Below, in pieces: positions 8,559-17,231 of a DNA stretch of 64,000 bases. Numbering within the stretch: position 1 is the first letter of the stretch; each line of letters opens with the position of its first letter. Where the stretch lies: assembly GCF_041435435.1 (NCBI RefSeq), contig NZ_CP108494.1, positions 7,226,501 through 7,290,500 of the forward strand, read 5' to 3'. The notes beneath the pieces were generated by a model that was given only the letters and a program-made list of their open reading frames with translations, did no database searches and was not told the DNA's origin. The position numbers and the translations under genes were made by a program. Source of the stretch: Streptomyces sp. NBC_01241. Its GTDB lineage: Bacteria > Actinomycetota > Actinomycetes > Streptomycetales > Streptomycetaceae.

Positions 8559-10367
8559 ATGCGACGTCCCGTCGCGCGGTATGTGTCGTTGCCGGTCGTT
8601 CTCGCAGCTGTCGTCACGATGGGGGCGGCGGCCCCGTCCTCGTCCGCACCACCGTCCCAGCCACCGCCCAAGTCGCCGGTGGCGGTGGGGTACGGAGGGG
8701 CGGTCTCCAGCGTAGACGCGGATGCGTCGGCCGCCGGCATCGAGGTGCTCCGCAAGGGCGGCAACGCGGTGGACGCGGCGGTGGCGACCGCGGCGGCGCT
8801 CGGCGTGACCGAGCCCTACTCCTCGGGTCTCGGGGGTGGCGGCTATTTCGTCCACTACGACGCCAGGACGCACACCGTGGAAACGATCGACGGCCGCGAG
8901 ACCGCACCGCGCAGTGCGGACTCCTCGCTGTTCCTGGAGAACGGCAAGCCGCTCGCCTTCGACGACGCCGTCACCAGCGGACTCGGCGTGGGCACCCCCG
9001 GTACCCCGGCCACCTGGGCGACCGCGCTCGACGCCTGGGGCAGCAAATCGCTGCGGCAGGTGCTGAAACCGGCCGAACGGCTCGCCAAGGACGGCTTCGT
9101 CGTCGACAGCACGTTCCGCTCGCAGACCGAGGGCAATCAGGCCAGGTTCGCCGACTTCCCGGCGAGCCGGAAGCTCTTCCTGCCGGGCGGCCAACTGCCC
9201 GTGGTCGGCTCGGTGTTCAAGAACCCCGATCTGGCGCGTACGTACGAACAGGTCGGCCGCGAGGGCATCGACGTGCTGTACAAGGGCGAGTTGGCCGACG
9301 ATGTCGTGCGGACCGTACGCAACCCGCCAGTGGACCCGAAGGCCGGCCGGGTCGTACGGCCCGGCGACCTCACGGCCAAGGACCTGCGGTCCTACCGGGT
9401 GCTGCGGCAGGCGCCGACGAAGGTCGGCTACCGCGGCCTCGACGTGTACGGCATGGCGCCGTCCTCGTCCGGCGGCACGAGCGTCGGTGAGGCGCTCAAC
9501 ATCCTTGAGTCCACCGACCTTTCGAAGCTGAGCGAGGCGCAGTACCTGCACCGCTACATCGAGGCGAGCCGGATAGCGTTCGCGGACCGCGGGCGGTGGG
9601 TCGGCGACCCGGCGTTCGAGGACGTACCGACGCGGGGGCTGCTCAGCCAGCGGTTCGCCGACTCGCGGGAGTGCCTGATCAAGGACGACGCGGTGCTGAC
9701 GAGCCCGCTGGCGCCGGGAGATCCCAGCCACCCGGCCGACTGCGGGACCGGTGGCACGGCCGTCCCGACGACGTACGAGGGGGAGAACACCACCCATCTG
9801 ACGACCGCCGACAAGTGGGGCAACGTCGTCGCGTACACCCTCACGATCGAGCAGACGGGCGGCAGCGGCATCACCGTGCCGGGGCGCGGCTATCTGCTCA
9901 ACAACGAGCTGACGGACTTCTCGTTCGCGCCCGCCAACCCGGCGGTCCACGACCCGAACCTGCCCGGTCCGGGCAAGCGTCCGCGCTCGTCCATCTCGCC
10001 GACGATCGTGCTGAAGCACGGCGAGCCGGTGCTGGCCCTCGGGTCGCCGGGCGGTGCCACGATCATCACGACCGTACTGCAGTCGCTCATCGGCACGGTC
10101 GACCGCAGGCTGCCCCTGGTCGACGCCATCGCGGCGCCGCGCGCCAGCCAGCGCAACTCGGCGACCACGGAACTCGAACCGGGACTGTGGAACAGCCCGG
10201 TGCGGGCACAACTGGAGTCGCTGGGGCATGCCTTCAAGCTGAACCCGGAGATCGGTGCGGCGACGGGGGTGCAGCGGCTGCCGGACGGACGGTGGCTGGC
10301 GGCCGCCGAGAAGGTGCGCCGGGGCGGGGGCTCCGCGATGGTCGTGAAGCCGAGCGACCGTCCCTGA
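8559..10367 (+). CDS. ggt: secreted gamma-glutamyltransferase
   Basis: A 602-residue Ntn-hydrolase precursor that cleaves glutathione and other gamma-glutamyl compounds outside the cell. The start is ATG 8559, with GGAGG just upstream, giving a signal peptide (basic N terminus, LPVVLAAVVTMGAAA). The large-subunit motif GGNAVDAAVATAAALGV is near residue 67. The autoprocessing site is NTTH with the catalytic Thr at about residue 411, followed by the family's WGNVVAYTLTIEQ and LNNELTDFSF. GSPGG (oxyanion region) is also present. Length matches bacterial GGTs. It appears monocistronic. Confidence 0.93.
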   Translation: MRRPVARYVSLPVVLAAVVTMGAAAPSSSAPPSQPPPKSPVAVGYGGAVSSVDADASAAGIEVLRKGGNAVDAAVATAAALGVTEPYSSGLGGGGYFVHYDARTHTVETIDGRETAPRSADSSLFLENGKPLAFDDAVTSGLGVGTPGTPATWATALDAWGSKSLRQVLKPAERLAKDGFVVDSTFRSQTEGNQARFADFPASRKLFLPGGQLPVVGSVFKNPDLARTYEQVGREGIDVLYKGELADDVVRTVRNPPVDPKAGRVVRPGDLTAKDLRSYRVLRQAPTKVGYRGLDVYGMAPSSSGGTSVGEALNILESTDLSKLSEAQYLHRYIEASRIAFADRGRWVGDPAFEDVPTRGLLSQRFADSRECLIKDDAVLTSPLAPGDPSHPADCGTGGTAVPTTYEGENTTHLTTADKWGNVVAYTLTIEQTGGSGITVPGRGYLLNNELTDFSFAPANPAVHDPNLPGPGKRPRSSISPTIVLKHGEPVLALGSPGGATIITTVLQSLIGTVDRRLPLVDAIAAPRASQRNSATTELEPGLWNSPVRAQLESLGHAFKLNPEIGAATGVQRLPDGRWLAAAEKVRRGGGSAMVVKPSDRP

Positions 10368-10403
10368 TGCTCGGAACAACTAGGCGTGCGGGAGCCGGGG
10401 TGA

Positions 10404-11171
10404 TCACAGCGCGGTCAGGATCCGCGGACCGTCGTCGGTGATCGCCACCGTGTGCTCGGCGTGCGCGGCCCGGCTGCCGTCGGACGTGCGCAGTGTCCAG
10501 CCGTCCCGGTCCGGATGGAACGCGTCGTTGCCGCTGCCGATCAGCATCGGCTCGATCGCCAGCACCATTCCGTGCCGCAACGGCATGCCGCGACCCGGCC
10601 GCCCCTCGTTGGGGACGGCCGGGTCCTCGTGCATCGACCGGCCTACGCCGTGGCCGCCGAACCCCTCCGGAATGCCGTAACCGGCCCGGCGGCACACCGT
10701 GCCGATCGCATGCGCGATGTCACCGATCCGATTCCCGACGACCGCCGCCGCGATTCCCGCCTCCAGCGCCGCGAACGCCGTGTCGATCAGCCGGGTGTCC
10801 GCCGGCCGGGCGCGCCCGACGGTGAAACTGATCGCCGAATCGCCCGCCCAGCCGCCGAGCGTCGCGCCCGCGTCGATGCTCACCAGGTCGCCGTCGCGCA
10901 GCCGCTGGTCGGTGGGGATGCCGTGCACGATCGCGTCATTGACCGATGCGCAGATCACGGCGGGGAACGGAGTGGGGGCGAAATGCGGCCGGTAGTTCAG
11001 GAACGGCGACCCGGCGCCCGCCTCGCGGAGAACCTCACGGGCCACCTCGTCGAGTTCGCGCAACGAGACGCCGACTGCCGCCGCTTCCCGTACGGCCGTC
11101 AGCAACTGCGCCACGATCCGGCCGGTCTCGCGCATCGCTTCGATGGATGTGTCTGTCTTGAGTTGCACCAT
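10404..11171 (-). CDS. map: type I methionine aminopeptidase (second copy type)
   Basis: A 255-residue M24 metallopeptidase that removes N-terminal methionine. The five metal ligands are visible: Asp in SIDAGA, Asp in GWAGDSAI, His in GGHGVG, Glu in AIEPML and Glu in AEHTVAI. Length is standard for a type I enzyme without an SH3-binding extension. It is divergent from a small XRE regulator with only 41 bp between start codons, a pairing seen in many Streptomyces for the non-ribosomal-cluster map paralog. The shared inverted repeat at 11182-11200 suggests the regulator controls it. Confidence 0.93.
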   Translation of the reverse strand: MVQLKTDTSIEAMRETGRIVAQLLTAVREAAAVGVSLRELDEVAREVLREAGAGSPFLNYRPHFAPTPFPAVICASVNDAIVHGIPTDQRLRDGDLVSIDAGATLGGWAGDSAISFTVGRARPADTRLIDTAFAALEAGIAAAVVGNRIGDIAHAIGTVCRRAGYGIPEGFGGHGVGRSMHEDPAVPNEGRPGRGMPLRHGMVLAIEPMLIGSGNDAFHPDRDGWTLRTSDGSRAAHAEHTVAITDDGPRILTAL

Positions 11172-11181
11172 GCCAATTACT

Positions 11182-11200
11182 ATACCGGTCTGGGCGGTAT
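11182..11200. promoter_or_regulatory. palindromic operator between map and XRE gene
   Basis: Inverted repeat ATACCG-N7-CGGTAT in the 41-bp gap between the divergent map and XRE start codons. It is the only AT-rich stretch nearby and would overlap both promoters, as expected for an autoregulating XRE repressor. Confidence 0.55.
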
Positions 11201-11212
11201 TAGAATGACGGC

Positions 11213-11482
11213 ATGGTACGAACGCCCCTCACCCCGGAAGAGCGCCGCCGCGGCGAACGGCTCGGAGCGCTGCTCCGCGAGGCGCGCGGCGGGCGCAGCA
11301 TGGTCGAGATCGCGGCGAGCGCCGGAATCTCCGCCGAGACGCTCCGCAAGATCGAGACGGGCCGGGCCCCGACCCCCGCGTTCTTCACCGTCGCGGCGCT
11401 GGCCGGGGCGCTCGGACTCTCGATGGACGAACTGCTCACGCGCTGCGCCCCGGAGCCGGATGCGGTGCCGCTGGCCGGGTAG
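11213..11482 (+). CDS. XRE-family helix-turn-helix regulator
   Basis: An 89-residue DNA-binding protein consisting almost wholly of an XRE/Cro-type HTH: MVEIAASAGISAETLRKIETGRAP spans helices 2-4, followed by FFTVAALAGALGLSMDELL. There is no extra ligand or peptidase domain. It is divergent from map, with a palindrome between them, so autoregulation and control of map is the natural reading. The small size and the lone HTH make antitoxin function conceivable, but no toxin gene is adjacent. Confidence 0.85.
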   Translation: MVRTPLTPEERRRGERLGALLREARGGRSMVEIAASAGISAETLRKIETGRAPTPAFFTVAALAGALGLSMDELLTRCAPEPDAVPLAG

Positions 11483-11558
11483 GGGCGCGTGTTCCGCGCG
11501 GAGGCCGGGGCGACCGCCCCGGGTTCAGTGTGGGCCTGCGCGACCGACCGCCGCGGGC

Positions 11559-12203
11559 TCAGTCGGCGACGGCAAGCTGGATCCGCCGGTGGCGCGGGTT
11601 GTCGATCTCGTCCAGCAGCGCGACCGCCAGATCGGGATGCGAGATGTGCCCGGTGCCGTCGAGCAGGGTGCCCTGTGCGCTCCGATAGGTGCCGGTGCGC
11701 GGCCCGGCCGCGTCCAGGTCCATCGGCGGTACCACCATGAGCCAGTCGAGCTGGCCGCCCGCCGAGACGAGCGTGTCGAACTCGGCGGCGTGCCCCTGCG
11801 AGAAGACCCGGTACGGCTCCGGGAAGTCCGGCGCGTCCATCACCCGTACACCCGGTGCGGTCTCCAGCGTCGAGGCGATCCCGAGCGTCACCAGGCGCCG
11901 CACCCCAGCCGCCTCCAGACCCGCGACGAGGGCCTTCGCCGCAGCGACGAAGAACTCCTCGGACGGGACGTCCAGGCGCGCAGACGCGTTGATCGCGGCG
12001 TCGTGCCCGGCCGCGACGGCGGCCACCGAGCCGGGATCGGTGGCGTCGCCGGGTACGATGTCGACCCCCGCGCCGGCCAGGCCCGGGTGACGGTCCGGGT
12101 CGCGGACGACGGCGGTCACGGTGTGCGCGCGGCGGACGGCCTCGGCCACCGCGGCCCGCCCGACCTGGCCGCCCGCACCGAAGACGACGATCCTGCTGCT
12201 CAT
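11559..12203 (-). CDS. NAD(P)-binding oxidoreductase (NmrA/SDR-a type)
   Basis: A 214-residue atypical short-chain dehydrogenase. The N terminus has the dinucleotide-binding signature VFGAGGQVGRAAV and a basic residue set at the end of strand 2 (VVRDPDRHPG) favouring NADPH. A short middle (ARLDVPSEEFFVAAAKALV) and a C-terminal GHISHPDLAVALLDEID segment match the NAD(P)H-binding family. It is divergent from an HxlR regulator, a standard arrangement where the regulator controls the reductase in response to quinone, aldehyde or oxidative stress. The substrate cannot be read from the sequence. Confidence 0.87.
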   Translation of the reverse strand: MSSRIVVFGAGGQVGRAAVAEAVRRAHTVTAVVRDPDRHPGLAGAGVDIVPGDATDPGSVAAVAAGHDAAINASARLDVPSEEFFVAAAKALVAGLEAAGVRRLVTLGIASTLETAPGVRVMDAPDFPEPYRVFSQGHAAEFDTLVSAGGQLDWLMVVPPMDLDAAGPRTGTYRSAQGTLLDGTGHISHPDLAVALLDEIDNPRHRRIQLAVAD

Positions 12204-12296
12204 GGGAACTCCCCGCTCTCGTACGGCATCTGCCGCAATGAACGGTAGGACGGGACCCCCTGGTTACTGCAAAGGTACTGGGCTAATTTCGGAAGG

Positions 12297-12692
12297 ATGA
12301 GAGAGCCGTTGCCCGCCGACATGTTCGCCGACCCCGGCTGTCTGAGCCGCATCCAGCCGTTCCGGTTCGCCGGCAAGTGGTCCGCCATGGTGCTGCGCTG
12401 TCTGGCCGGCGGGCCGCGCCGCTTCGGCGAGTTGCGGGTGCCGATGCACTTCGTGACCCCGAAGGTCCTCACGGAGACGCTGCGGGCCCTGGAGCGCGAT
12501 GGCCTCCTCACCCGTACCGTCCATGACGAACGGCCGCCACGGGTGGAGTACGAACTGACCCCGCTCGGCCGCTCGCTCCTCGGCCCGCTCGACACCGCCT
12601 GCGACTGGACCCGGCAGCACCTGCCCGAACTGCTCCGGGCCCGCGAGGAGTACCGGCCCGACCGACCCGCTACCGCCCGTGAAGAGGCGTAG
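12297..12692 (+). CDS. HxlR-family transcriptional regulator
   Basis: A 131-residue winged-helix regulator. It has the family layout: an N-terminal Cys (DPGCLSRI), KWSAMVLRCLAGGPRRFGEL, TPKVLTETLRALERDGLLTR as the recognition helix region, and the wing VEYELTPLGRSL. The single N-terminal Cys is typical of thiol-sensing members. It is transcribed divergently from the oxidoreductase, with 93 bp between starts, where its operator would lie. Confidence 0.88.
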   Translation: MREPLPADMFADPGCLSRIQPFRFAGKWSAMVLRCLAGGPRRFGELRVPMHFVTPKVLTETLRALERDGLLTRTVHDERPPRVEYELTPLGRSLLGPLDTACDWTRQHLPELLRAREEYRPDRPATAREEA

Positions 12693-12738
12693 GGGCTCCG
12701 TTCGGGTCGGCGGGCTCCGAGGCGCGGCCGTGCACCGC

Positions 12739-13150
12739 TCAGGGCACTCCCGCACCGTCGCTCCGCTCGCTCCGGCCGGCCCGCGCTCCGTCCTGGTCCT
12801 GAGGCGGCGGGTAGAACCGCCGGGCCCAGCGCCGGAACGGGTCGATCGGACCGTCACCGGGCGCGAGCCGGGGCGGCTGCTGGTACTGCTTGTGGTTCCG
12901 GACCGGAAAGTCGGCGGCGGTGAATTCGCAACTCGACCGGAAGATGGCGCCATTCAGCAGCCGGGCGGCGGTTCGGCTCAACACCCGTGCGAGCGGGGCC
13001 GGCATCCGGGCCGGTTCCGCGAACGCGACGCGGCTGCGCCGTATCCCGTCCGAACGCACGTGCCGTCGGGGCCGAACGCGAAGCAGTGGAAGGGGCAGAG
13101 ATCGTCTCCGTCGGCCTTCGCCGGACTGCCAGGGCAGGCGGCCGGCCCAC
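12739..13150 (-). pseudogene. decayed Rieske oxygenase alpha-subunit remnant
   Basis: On the minus strand, around 13130-13070, one frame reads DDLCPFHCFAFGPDGTC, the CPFH half of a Rieske [2Fe-2S] site. After a frame change the sequence continues through RMPAPLARVLSRTAARLL and ends with DFPVRNHKQYQQPPRL and GDGPIDPFRRWARRFYPP, which resembles the C terminus of KshA-like ring-hydroxylating oxygenases (DGP...RRW...FY). The first cysteine-histidine pair and the mononuclear iron domain are missing, so several hundred codons have been lost. The gene it came from probably oxidised a steroid or aromatic substrate; that is inference from family only. Confidence 0.5.
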
Positions 13151-13179
13151 CGGCCTCGACGCGAACTGCACGTACGTCC

Positions 13180-14448
13180 CTACCGGGCCTGCTGCTCGTA
13201 TCCCACGAGACGGACGCAGACGGCGAGTCCCTCGATCGCCTGCTCCAGCTCCGCGAGTCCCGGGTAGCTGGGCGCGATCCGGATGACCGCGTCGCGCGGG
13301 TCGTCGCCGTACGGGTGGGTCGCGCCGGCCGGGGTCAGCACGATGCCCGCCTCGCCGGCACGGCGGACGACCTCCGCGGCGCAGCCGTCCGGCACTTCGA
13401 GGGTCACGAAGTAGCCGCCCCGGGGGGAGGTCCAGGTCGCCAGCCCGGTCCCGCCGAGCTCGGCCTCCAGGATCCGGGCCACCGCCTCGAACTTGGGCTG
13501 CAGCAGGGCGCGCTGGCGCTCCATGTGGGCCCGCACCCCGTCGGCGTCCCGCAGGAACAGCACGTGCCGGAGCTGGTTGACCTTGTCGGGGCCTATCGAC
13601 CGCTTGGCGTTGTTGCCGAGCAGCCACTGCACGTTCGCGGGCGACGAGCCGAAGAACGCGACACCGGCCCCCGCCGCGGTGATCTTCGAGGTGGAGCCGA
13701 ACACGAAGGCCCGGTCCGGATTCCCGGCCCCGGCGCAGGCGGCGAGCAGGTCGGCGATCTCGACGGGCTCGTCGGTGAGGTGGTGAGCGGCGTAGGCGTT
13801 GTCCCAGAAGATCCGGAAGTCGGGTGCTGCGGTGCTCATCGTGGCGAGCCGCGCCACGGTCGCGTCGCTGTAGCAGACGCCGTCCGGGTTGCTGTACTTC
13901 GGTACGCACCAGATGCCCTTGATCGCCGGGTCCTCGGCGACGAGCCGCTCCACGGTCTCCATGTCCGGGCCCTCGGGAGTCATCGGCACCGGGATCATGT
14001 CGATCCCGAACCGCTCGCAGAGCGCGAAGTGCCGGTCGTAACCGGGCACCGGACACAGGAACGCGATCCGCTCCTGCTCCACCCAGCGCGACGTGGCGCC
14101 CGGCACCACGCTCAGCAGTGCGTGCACCAGGCAGTCGTGCATCAGCTCAAGGCTGGAGTTCCCGGCCGCGAGCAGCTGCCCGACCGGCACCTGGAGCACC
14201 CCGGCGAATATCTCCCGGAGCTCCGGCAGCCCCTGCAGCCCGCCGTAGTTGCGTATGTCCGTTCCGTCGGCGGCGGTGTGCCGTCCACCGGGCAGGCTCA
14301 GCAGCTCCTCGGAGAGGTCGAGCTGCTGCGGTGCCGGCTTGCCCCTGGTGAGGTCGAGCGAGAGCCCGAGTCCCGCGAGGTCCCGGTAGTCCTGACGGGC
14401 CCGCTCGAGGCGCCCGGTCAGGGTGTCGGGGCTCAGCTCGGTGGTCAT
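13180..14448 (-). CDS. aspartate aminotransferase-like PLP enzyme (type Ic)
   Basis: A 422-residue fold-type I aminotransferase. The start is ATG 14448, preceded by GAGAGG. Family markers of the type Ic aspartate aminotransferases (Asp_aminotransf, Pfam PF12897 type) include LDLTRGKPAPQQLDLSEELL at the N terminus, WDNAYAAHHL, and the Schiff-base lysine in GSTSKITAAGAG (Lys255), with a C-terminal IRIAPSYP carrying the carboxylate-binding Arg. It would interconvert aspartate and oxaloacetate or act on related amino acids. It is divergent from the ureidopropionase gene and probably independent of it, although the operator array lies between them. Confidence 0.88.
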   Translation of the reverse strand: MTTELSPDTLTGRLERARQDYRDLAGLGLSLDLTRGKPAPQQLDLSEELLSLPGGRHTAADGTDIRNYGGLQGLPELREIFAGVLQVPVGQLLAAGNSSLELMHDCLVHALLSVVPGATSRWVEQERIAFLCPVPGYDRHFALCERFGIDMIPVPMTPEGPDMETVERLVAEDPAIKGIWCVPKYSNPDGVCYSDATVARLATMSTAAPDFRIFWDNAYAAHHLTDEPVEIADLLAACAGAGNPDRAFVFGSTSKITAAGAGVAFFGSSPANVQWLLGNNAKRSIGPDKVNQLRHVLFLRDADGVRAHMERQRALLQPKFEAVARILEAELGGTGLATWTSPRGGYFVTLEVPDGCAAEVVRRAGEAGIVLTPAGATHPYGDDPRDAVIRIAPSYPGLAELEQAIEGLAVCVRLVGYEQQAR

Positions 14449-14648
14449 GGTGGTTCCTCTCACAGGTGCCGTGCAGACGGGGTGGTGCCTGCCGAGAATA
14501 CAAACCGGCGCGCGGGACCGGTCCGGGAGCAGGTCACCGTGCGGCCTCGGGCGGCGCGCGCATGTGGACCGCACGGGTGTGAAACATGATCGACTCCGCC
14601 GGTTCACGGCGATGGTCTTGCCCCGCTGTGTGACGGGGCTTACGTTCT

Positions 14649-14688
14649 CCTCTACGCACGTGTCTACGGGCGTAGAAACGCGTAGAGG
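14649..14688. promoter_or_regulatory. nested palindromic operator upstream of the pyrimidine operon
   Basis: Four half-sites in order: TCTACG at 14651 and 14663, CGTAGA at 14671 and 14681. The inner pair forms TCTACG-GG-CGTAGA; the outer pair forms CCTCTACGC...GCGTAGAGG. It ends about 30 bp before the ureidopropionase start. The same motif recurs before hydA (17166-17203), so one regulator probably controls both. Confidence 0.65.
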
Positions 14689-14718
14689 CTCTCTGACGCC
14701 GCGTCGAAGGAGCAGCTC

Positions 14719-15561
14719 ATGTCCCAAGTCGTACGCGCCGCACTCGTCCAGGCGACCTGGACCGGCGACACCGAATCCATGATCGCCAAGCACGAGGAGC
14801 ATGCGCGCGAGGCCGCCCGCCGGGGCGCGAAGATCATCGGCTTCCAGGAGGTGTTCAACGCCCCCTACTTCTGCCAGGTACAGGAACCCGAGCACTACCG
14901 CTGGGCCGAGGCCGTCCCGGACGGGCCCACCGTCCGGCGGATGCAGGAACTCGCCCGCGAGACCGGCATGGTGATCGTCGTGCCGGTCTTCGAGATCGAG
15001 CAGTCCGGCTTCTACTACAACACCGCCGCCGTCATCGATGCCGACGGCTCCTATCTCGGCAAGTACCGCAAGCACCACATTCCCCAGGTCAAGGGCTTCT
15101 GGGAGAAGTACTACTTCAAGCCCGGGAACGTCGGCTGGCCGGTCTTCGACACCGCCGTCGGCAAAGTCGGCGTCTACATCTGCTATGACCGGCACTTTCC
15201 GGAGGGATGGCGTCAACTCGGGCTCAATGGAGCCCAGTTGGTGTACAACCCGTCTGCCACCTCGCGCGGCCTGTCCAGCTACCTCTGGCAGCTGGAACAG
15301 CCCGCTTCCGCCGTCGCCAACGAGTACTTCGTCGCCGCGATCAACCGCGTCGGCCAGGAGGAGTACGGCGACAACGACTTCTACGGAACCAGCTACTTCG
15401 TCGACCCGCGCGGCCAGTTCGTCGGCGAGGTCGCCAGCGACAAGGAAGAGGAACTAGTCGTCCGCGACCTCGACTTCGGCCTCATCGACGAGGTCCGTCA
15501 GCAGTGGGCGTTCTACCGGGACCGCCGGCCCGACGCGTACGAAGGACTGGTGGAGCCGTGA
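14719..15561 (+). CDS. beta-ureidopropionase / N-carbamoyl hydrolase (nitrilase superfamily)
   Basis: A 280-residue carbon-nitrogen hydrolase. The catalytic triad is visible: Glu44 (GFQEVFNAPYFCQ), Lys118 (KYRKHHIPQ) and Cys155 (GVYICYDRHFPEG). The motif set is that of N-carbamoyl-beta-alanine amidohydrolases, which release beta-alanine, CO2 and ammonia in the last step of reductive pyrimidine degradation. An AGGAG-type site precedes the ATG. It overlaps the following aminotransferase by GTGA, and its promoter region carries the TCTACG operator array. Context with hydA and an NCS1 transporter supports the pyrimidine role over agmatine or N-carbamoylputrescine. Confidence 0.88.
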   Translation: MSQVVRAALVQATWTGDTESMIAKHEEHAREAARRGAKIIGFQEVFNAPYFCQVQEPEHYRWAEAVPDGPTVRRMQELARETGMVIVVPVFEIEQSGFYYNTAAVIDADGSYLGKYRKHHIPQVKGFWEKYYFKPGNVGWPVFDTAVGKVGVYICYDRHFPEGWRQLGLNGAQLVYNPSATSRGLSSYLWQLEQPASAVANEYFVAAINRVGQEEYGDNDFYGTSYFVDPRGQFVGEVASDKEEELVVRDLDFGLIDEVRQQWAFYRDRRPDAYEGLVEP

Positions 15562-16841
15562 GCAGCCTGCACGAACGCCATCTGGCCGTCAGCCCCAACT
15601 GGCTGGCGCTCTACTACAAACACCCGCTGGAGATCACCCACGGCGAGGGCCGCCACGTCTGGGACGCCGACGGCAGGCGCTACCTGGACTTCTTCGGCGG
15701 CATCCTCACCACCATGACCGCGCACGCACTGCCCGAGGTGACCAAGGCGGTCAGCGAGCAGGCCGGGCGGATCATCCACTCCTCCACGCTCTACCTCAAC
15801 CGGCCGATGGTCGAGCTGGCCGAACGCATCGCCACGCTCTCCGGCATTCCGGACGCCCGGGTCTTCTTCACCACCTCCGGCACCGAGGCCAACGACACGG
15901 CCCTGCTCCTCGCCACCGCGTACCGCAGGTCCAACCAGATCCTCGCGATGCGCAACAGCTACCACGGCAGATCCTTCTCCGCGGTCTCCATCACCGGCAA
16001 CAACGCGTGGTCGCCCACGAGTCTGTCGCCGCTGCAGACGCTGTACGTGCACGGCGGCGTCCGCACCCGGGGACCGTACGCGCACCTCGGCGACACCGAC
16101 TTCATTGCGGCCTGCGTCGCCGATCTGGAGGACCTGCTCGGCCACATCCGCGAGCCCGCCGCCCTGATCGCGGAACCCATCCAGGGCGTCGGCGGGTTCA
16201 CCTCACCGCCCGACGGTCTGTACGCGGCCTTCCGCCGGGTCCTCGACCGCCATGGCATCCTGTGGATCTCCGACGAGGTGCAGACCGGCTGGGGCCGCTC
16301 CGGGGAACACTTCTGGGGCTGGCAGGCACACGGCGAGAACGGGCCGCCGGACATCCTCACCTTCGCCAAGGGCATCGGCAACGGCATGTCGATCGGCGGT
16401 GTCGTGGCCCGCGCCGACGTCATGAACTGCCTCGACGCCAACTCCATTTCGACCTTCGGCGGCTCCCCGGTCACCATGGCGGCCGGCCTCGCCAACCTCT
16501 CGTACCTCCTCGAACACGATCTGCAGGGCAACGCCCGGCGCGTCGGCGGGCTGCTGACCGAGCGGCTGCGTGCGGTCGGCGCGGCTTCCGCGTGTGTGCG
16601 GGAGGTGCGCGGCCGGGGCCTGATGATCGGCATCGAGCTGGTGAAGCCCGGCACCGACGAGGCGGACCCGCAGGCGGCCGCCGCCGTGCTCGAAGCGGCC
16701 CGGGAGGGCGGCCTGCTCATCGGGAAGGGCGGCGGTCACAACACCAGCGTGCTGCGGATCGCGCCACCGCTCTCCCTGACCATCCCGGAGGCGGAGGAGG
16801 GCGCGGCGATCCTGGCCGAGGCCCTGCGGTCGGTGGGATGA
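15558..16841 (+). CDS. class III omega-aminotransferase (AGXT2-like)
   Basis: A 427-residue PLP enzyme starting at GTG 15558, which overlaps the previous stop. Class III features are TTSGTEANDTALLLATAYR, ISDEVQTGWGR for the cofactor Asp, and TFAKGIGNGMSIGG with the Schiff-base Lys271. AGXT2-type enzymes use glyoxylate or pyruvate as acceptor, and here the likely donor is beta-alanine (or beta-aminoisobutyrate) produced by the preceding enzyme. A 20-bp perfect hairpin 190 bp downstream ends this two-gene operon. Confidence 0.87.
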   Translation: MSSLHERHLAVSPNWLALYYKHPLEITHGEGRHVWDADGRRYLDFFGGILTTMTAHALPEVTKAVSEQAGRIIHSSTLYLNRPMVELAERIATLSGIPDARVFFTTSGTEANDTALLLATAYRRSNQILAMRNSYHGRSFSAVSITGNNAWSPTSLSPLQTLYVHGGVRTRGPYAHLGDTDFIAACVADLEDLLGHIREPAALIAEPIQGVGGFTSPPDGLYAAFRRVLDRHGILWISDEVQTGWGRSGEHFWGWQAHGENGPPDILTFAKGIGNGMSIGGVVARADVMNCLDANSISTFGGSPVTMAAGLANLSYLLEHDLQGNARRVGGLLTERLRAVGAASACVREVRGRGLMIGIELVKPGTDEADPQAAAAVLEAAREGGLLIGKGGGHNTSVLRIAPPLSLTIPEAEEGAAILAEALRSVG

Positions 16842-17028
16842 GAAGCGCCGGCTGAGCGACGGAGGTGCGGGCGACGGAGGTGTGGGCGACGGCCGGTGTA
16901 CGTGACTGTGCCGCCCGCCGCCGTCGCGTTCCCCGTGCTCACCCCCGCACGAGCCGCGCCCGTACCGGAGGCGACCCTCGCCGAGTGACCCGTACGAGGT
17001 CCGGTGCTCCCGGACGGTACGTATACGC

Positions 17029-17073
17029 CGCGTCGCGGCGCCGTTCCCCGCCCGGGAACGGCGCCGCGACGCG
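17029..17073. terminator. strong perfect hairpin terminator
   Basis: A 20-bp perfect stem from 17029-17048 to 17054-17073 with a 5-base loop (CGCCC). It lies downstream of the ureidopropionase-aminotransferase operon and upstream of hydA, separating the two transcription units. Confidence 0.8.
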
Positions 17074-17165
17074 TCGTGCTGTGGGCCGGTGGAGTGCCGG
17101 ACGGGGGGAACCGAAACGTCTTCAGCGGTTAGCCGCAGCGGTATTGCCACAGTGGGTAGCTCACT

Positions 17166-17203
17166 TCTACGTTCTTCACACGCACTTCGTCTACGTGCGT
17201 AGA
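17166..17203. promoter_or_regulatory. operator upstream of hydA
   Basis: Perfect palindrome GTCTACG-TG-CGTAGAC (17189-17204) with an extra TCTACG half-site 24 bp upstream at 17166. It shares sequence and spacing logic with the array before the ureidopropionase gene. No such site precedes the complete hydA copy at 17892. Confidence 0.62.
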
Positions 17204-17231
17204 CCCGTTCCGCCACCGTGAGGAGGGGTAC

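Larger units (their letters stand above)
16842..17231. other. intergenic region between aminotransferase and hydA
   Basis: No gene is seen. It begins with a short imperfect repeat (GCGACGGAGGTGCGGGCGAC and a near copy), then holds the long terminator hairpin at 17029-17073 and the hydA promoter region with operator half-sites at 17166-17203. A GAGGAGGGG ribosome binding site precedes the hydA start. Confidence 0.7.
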
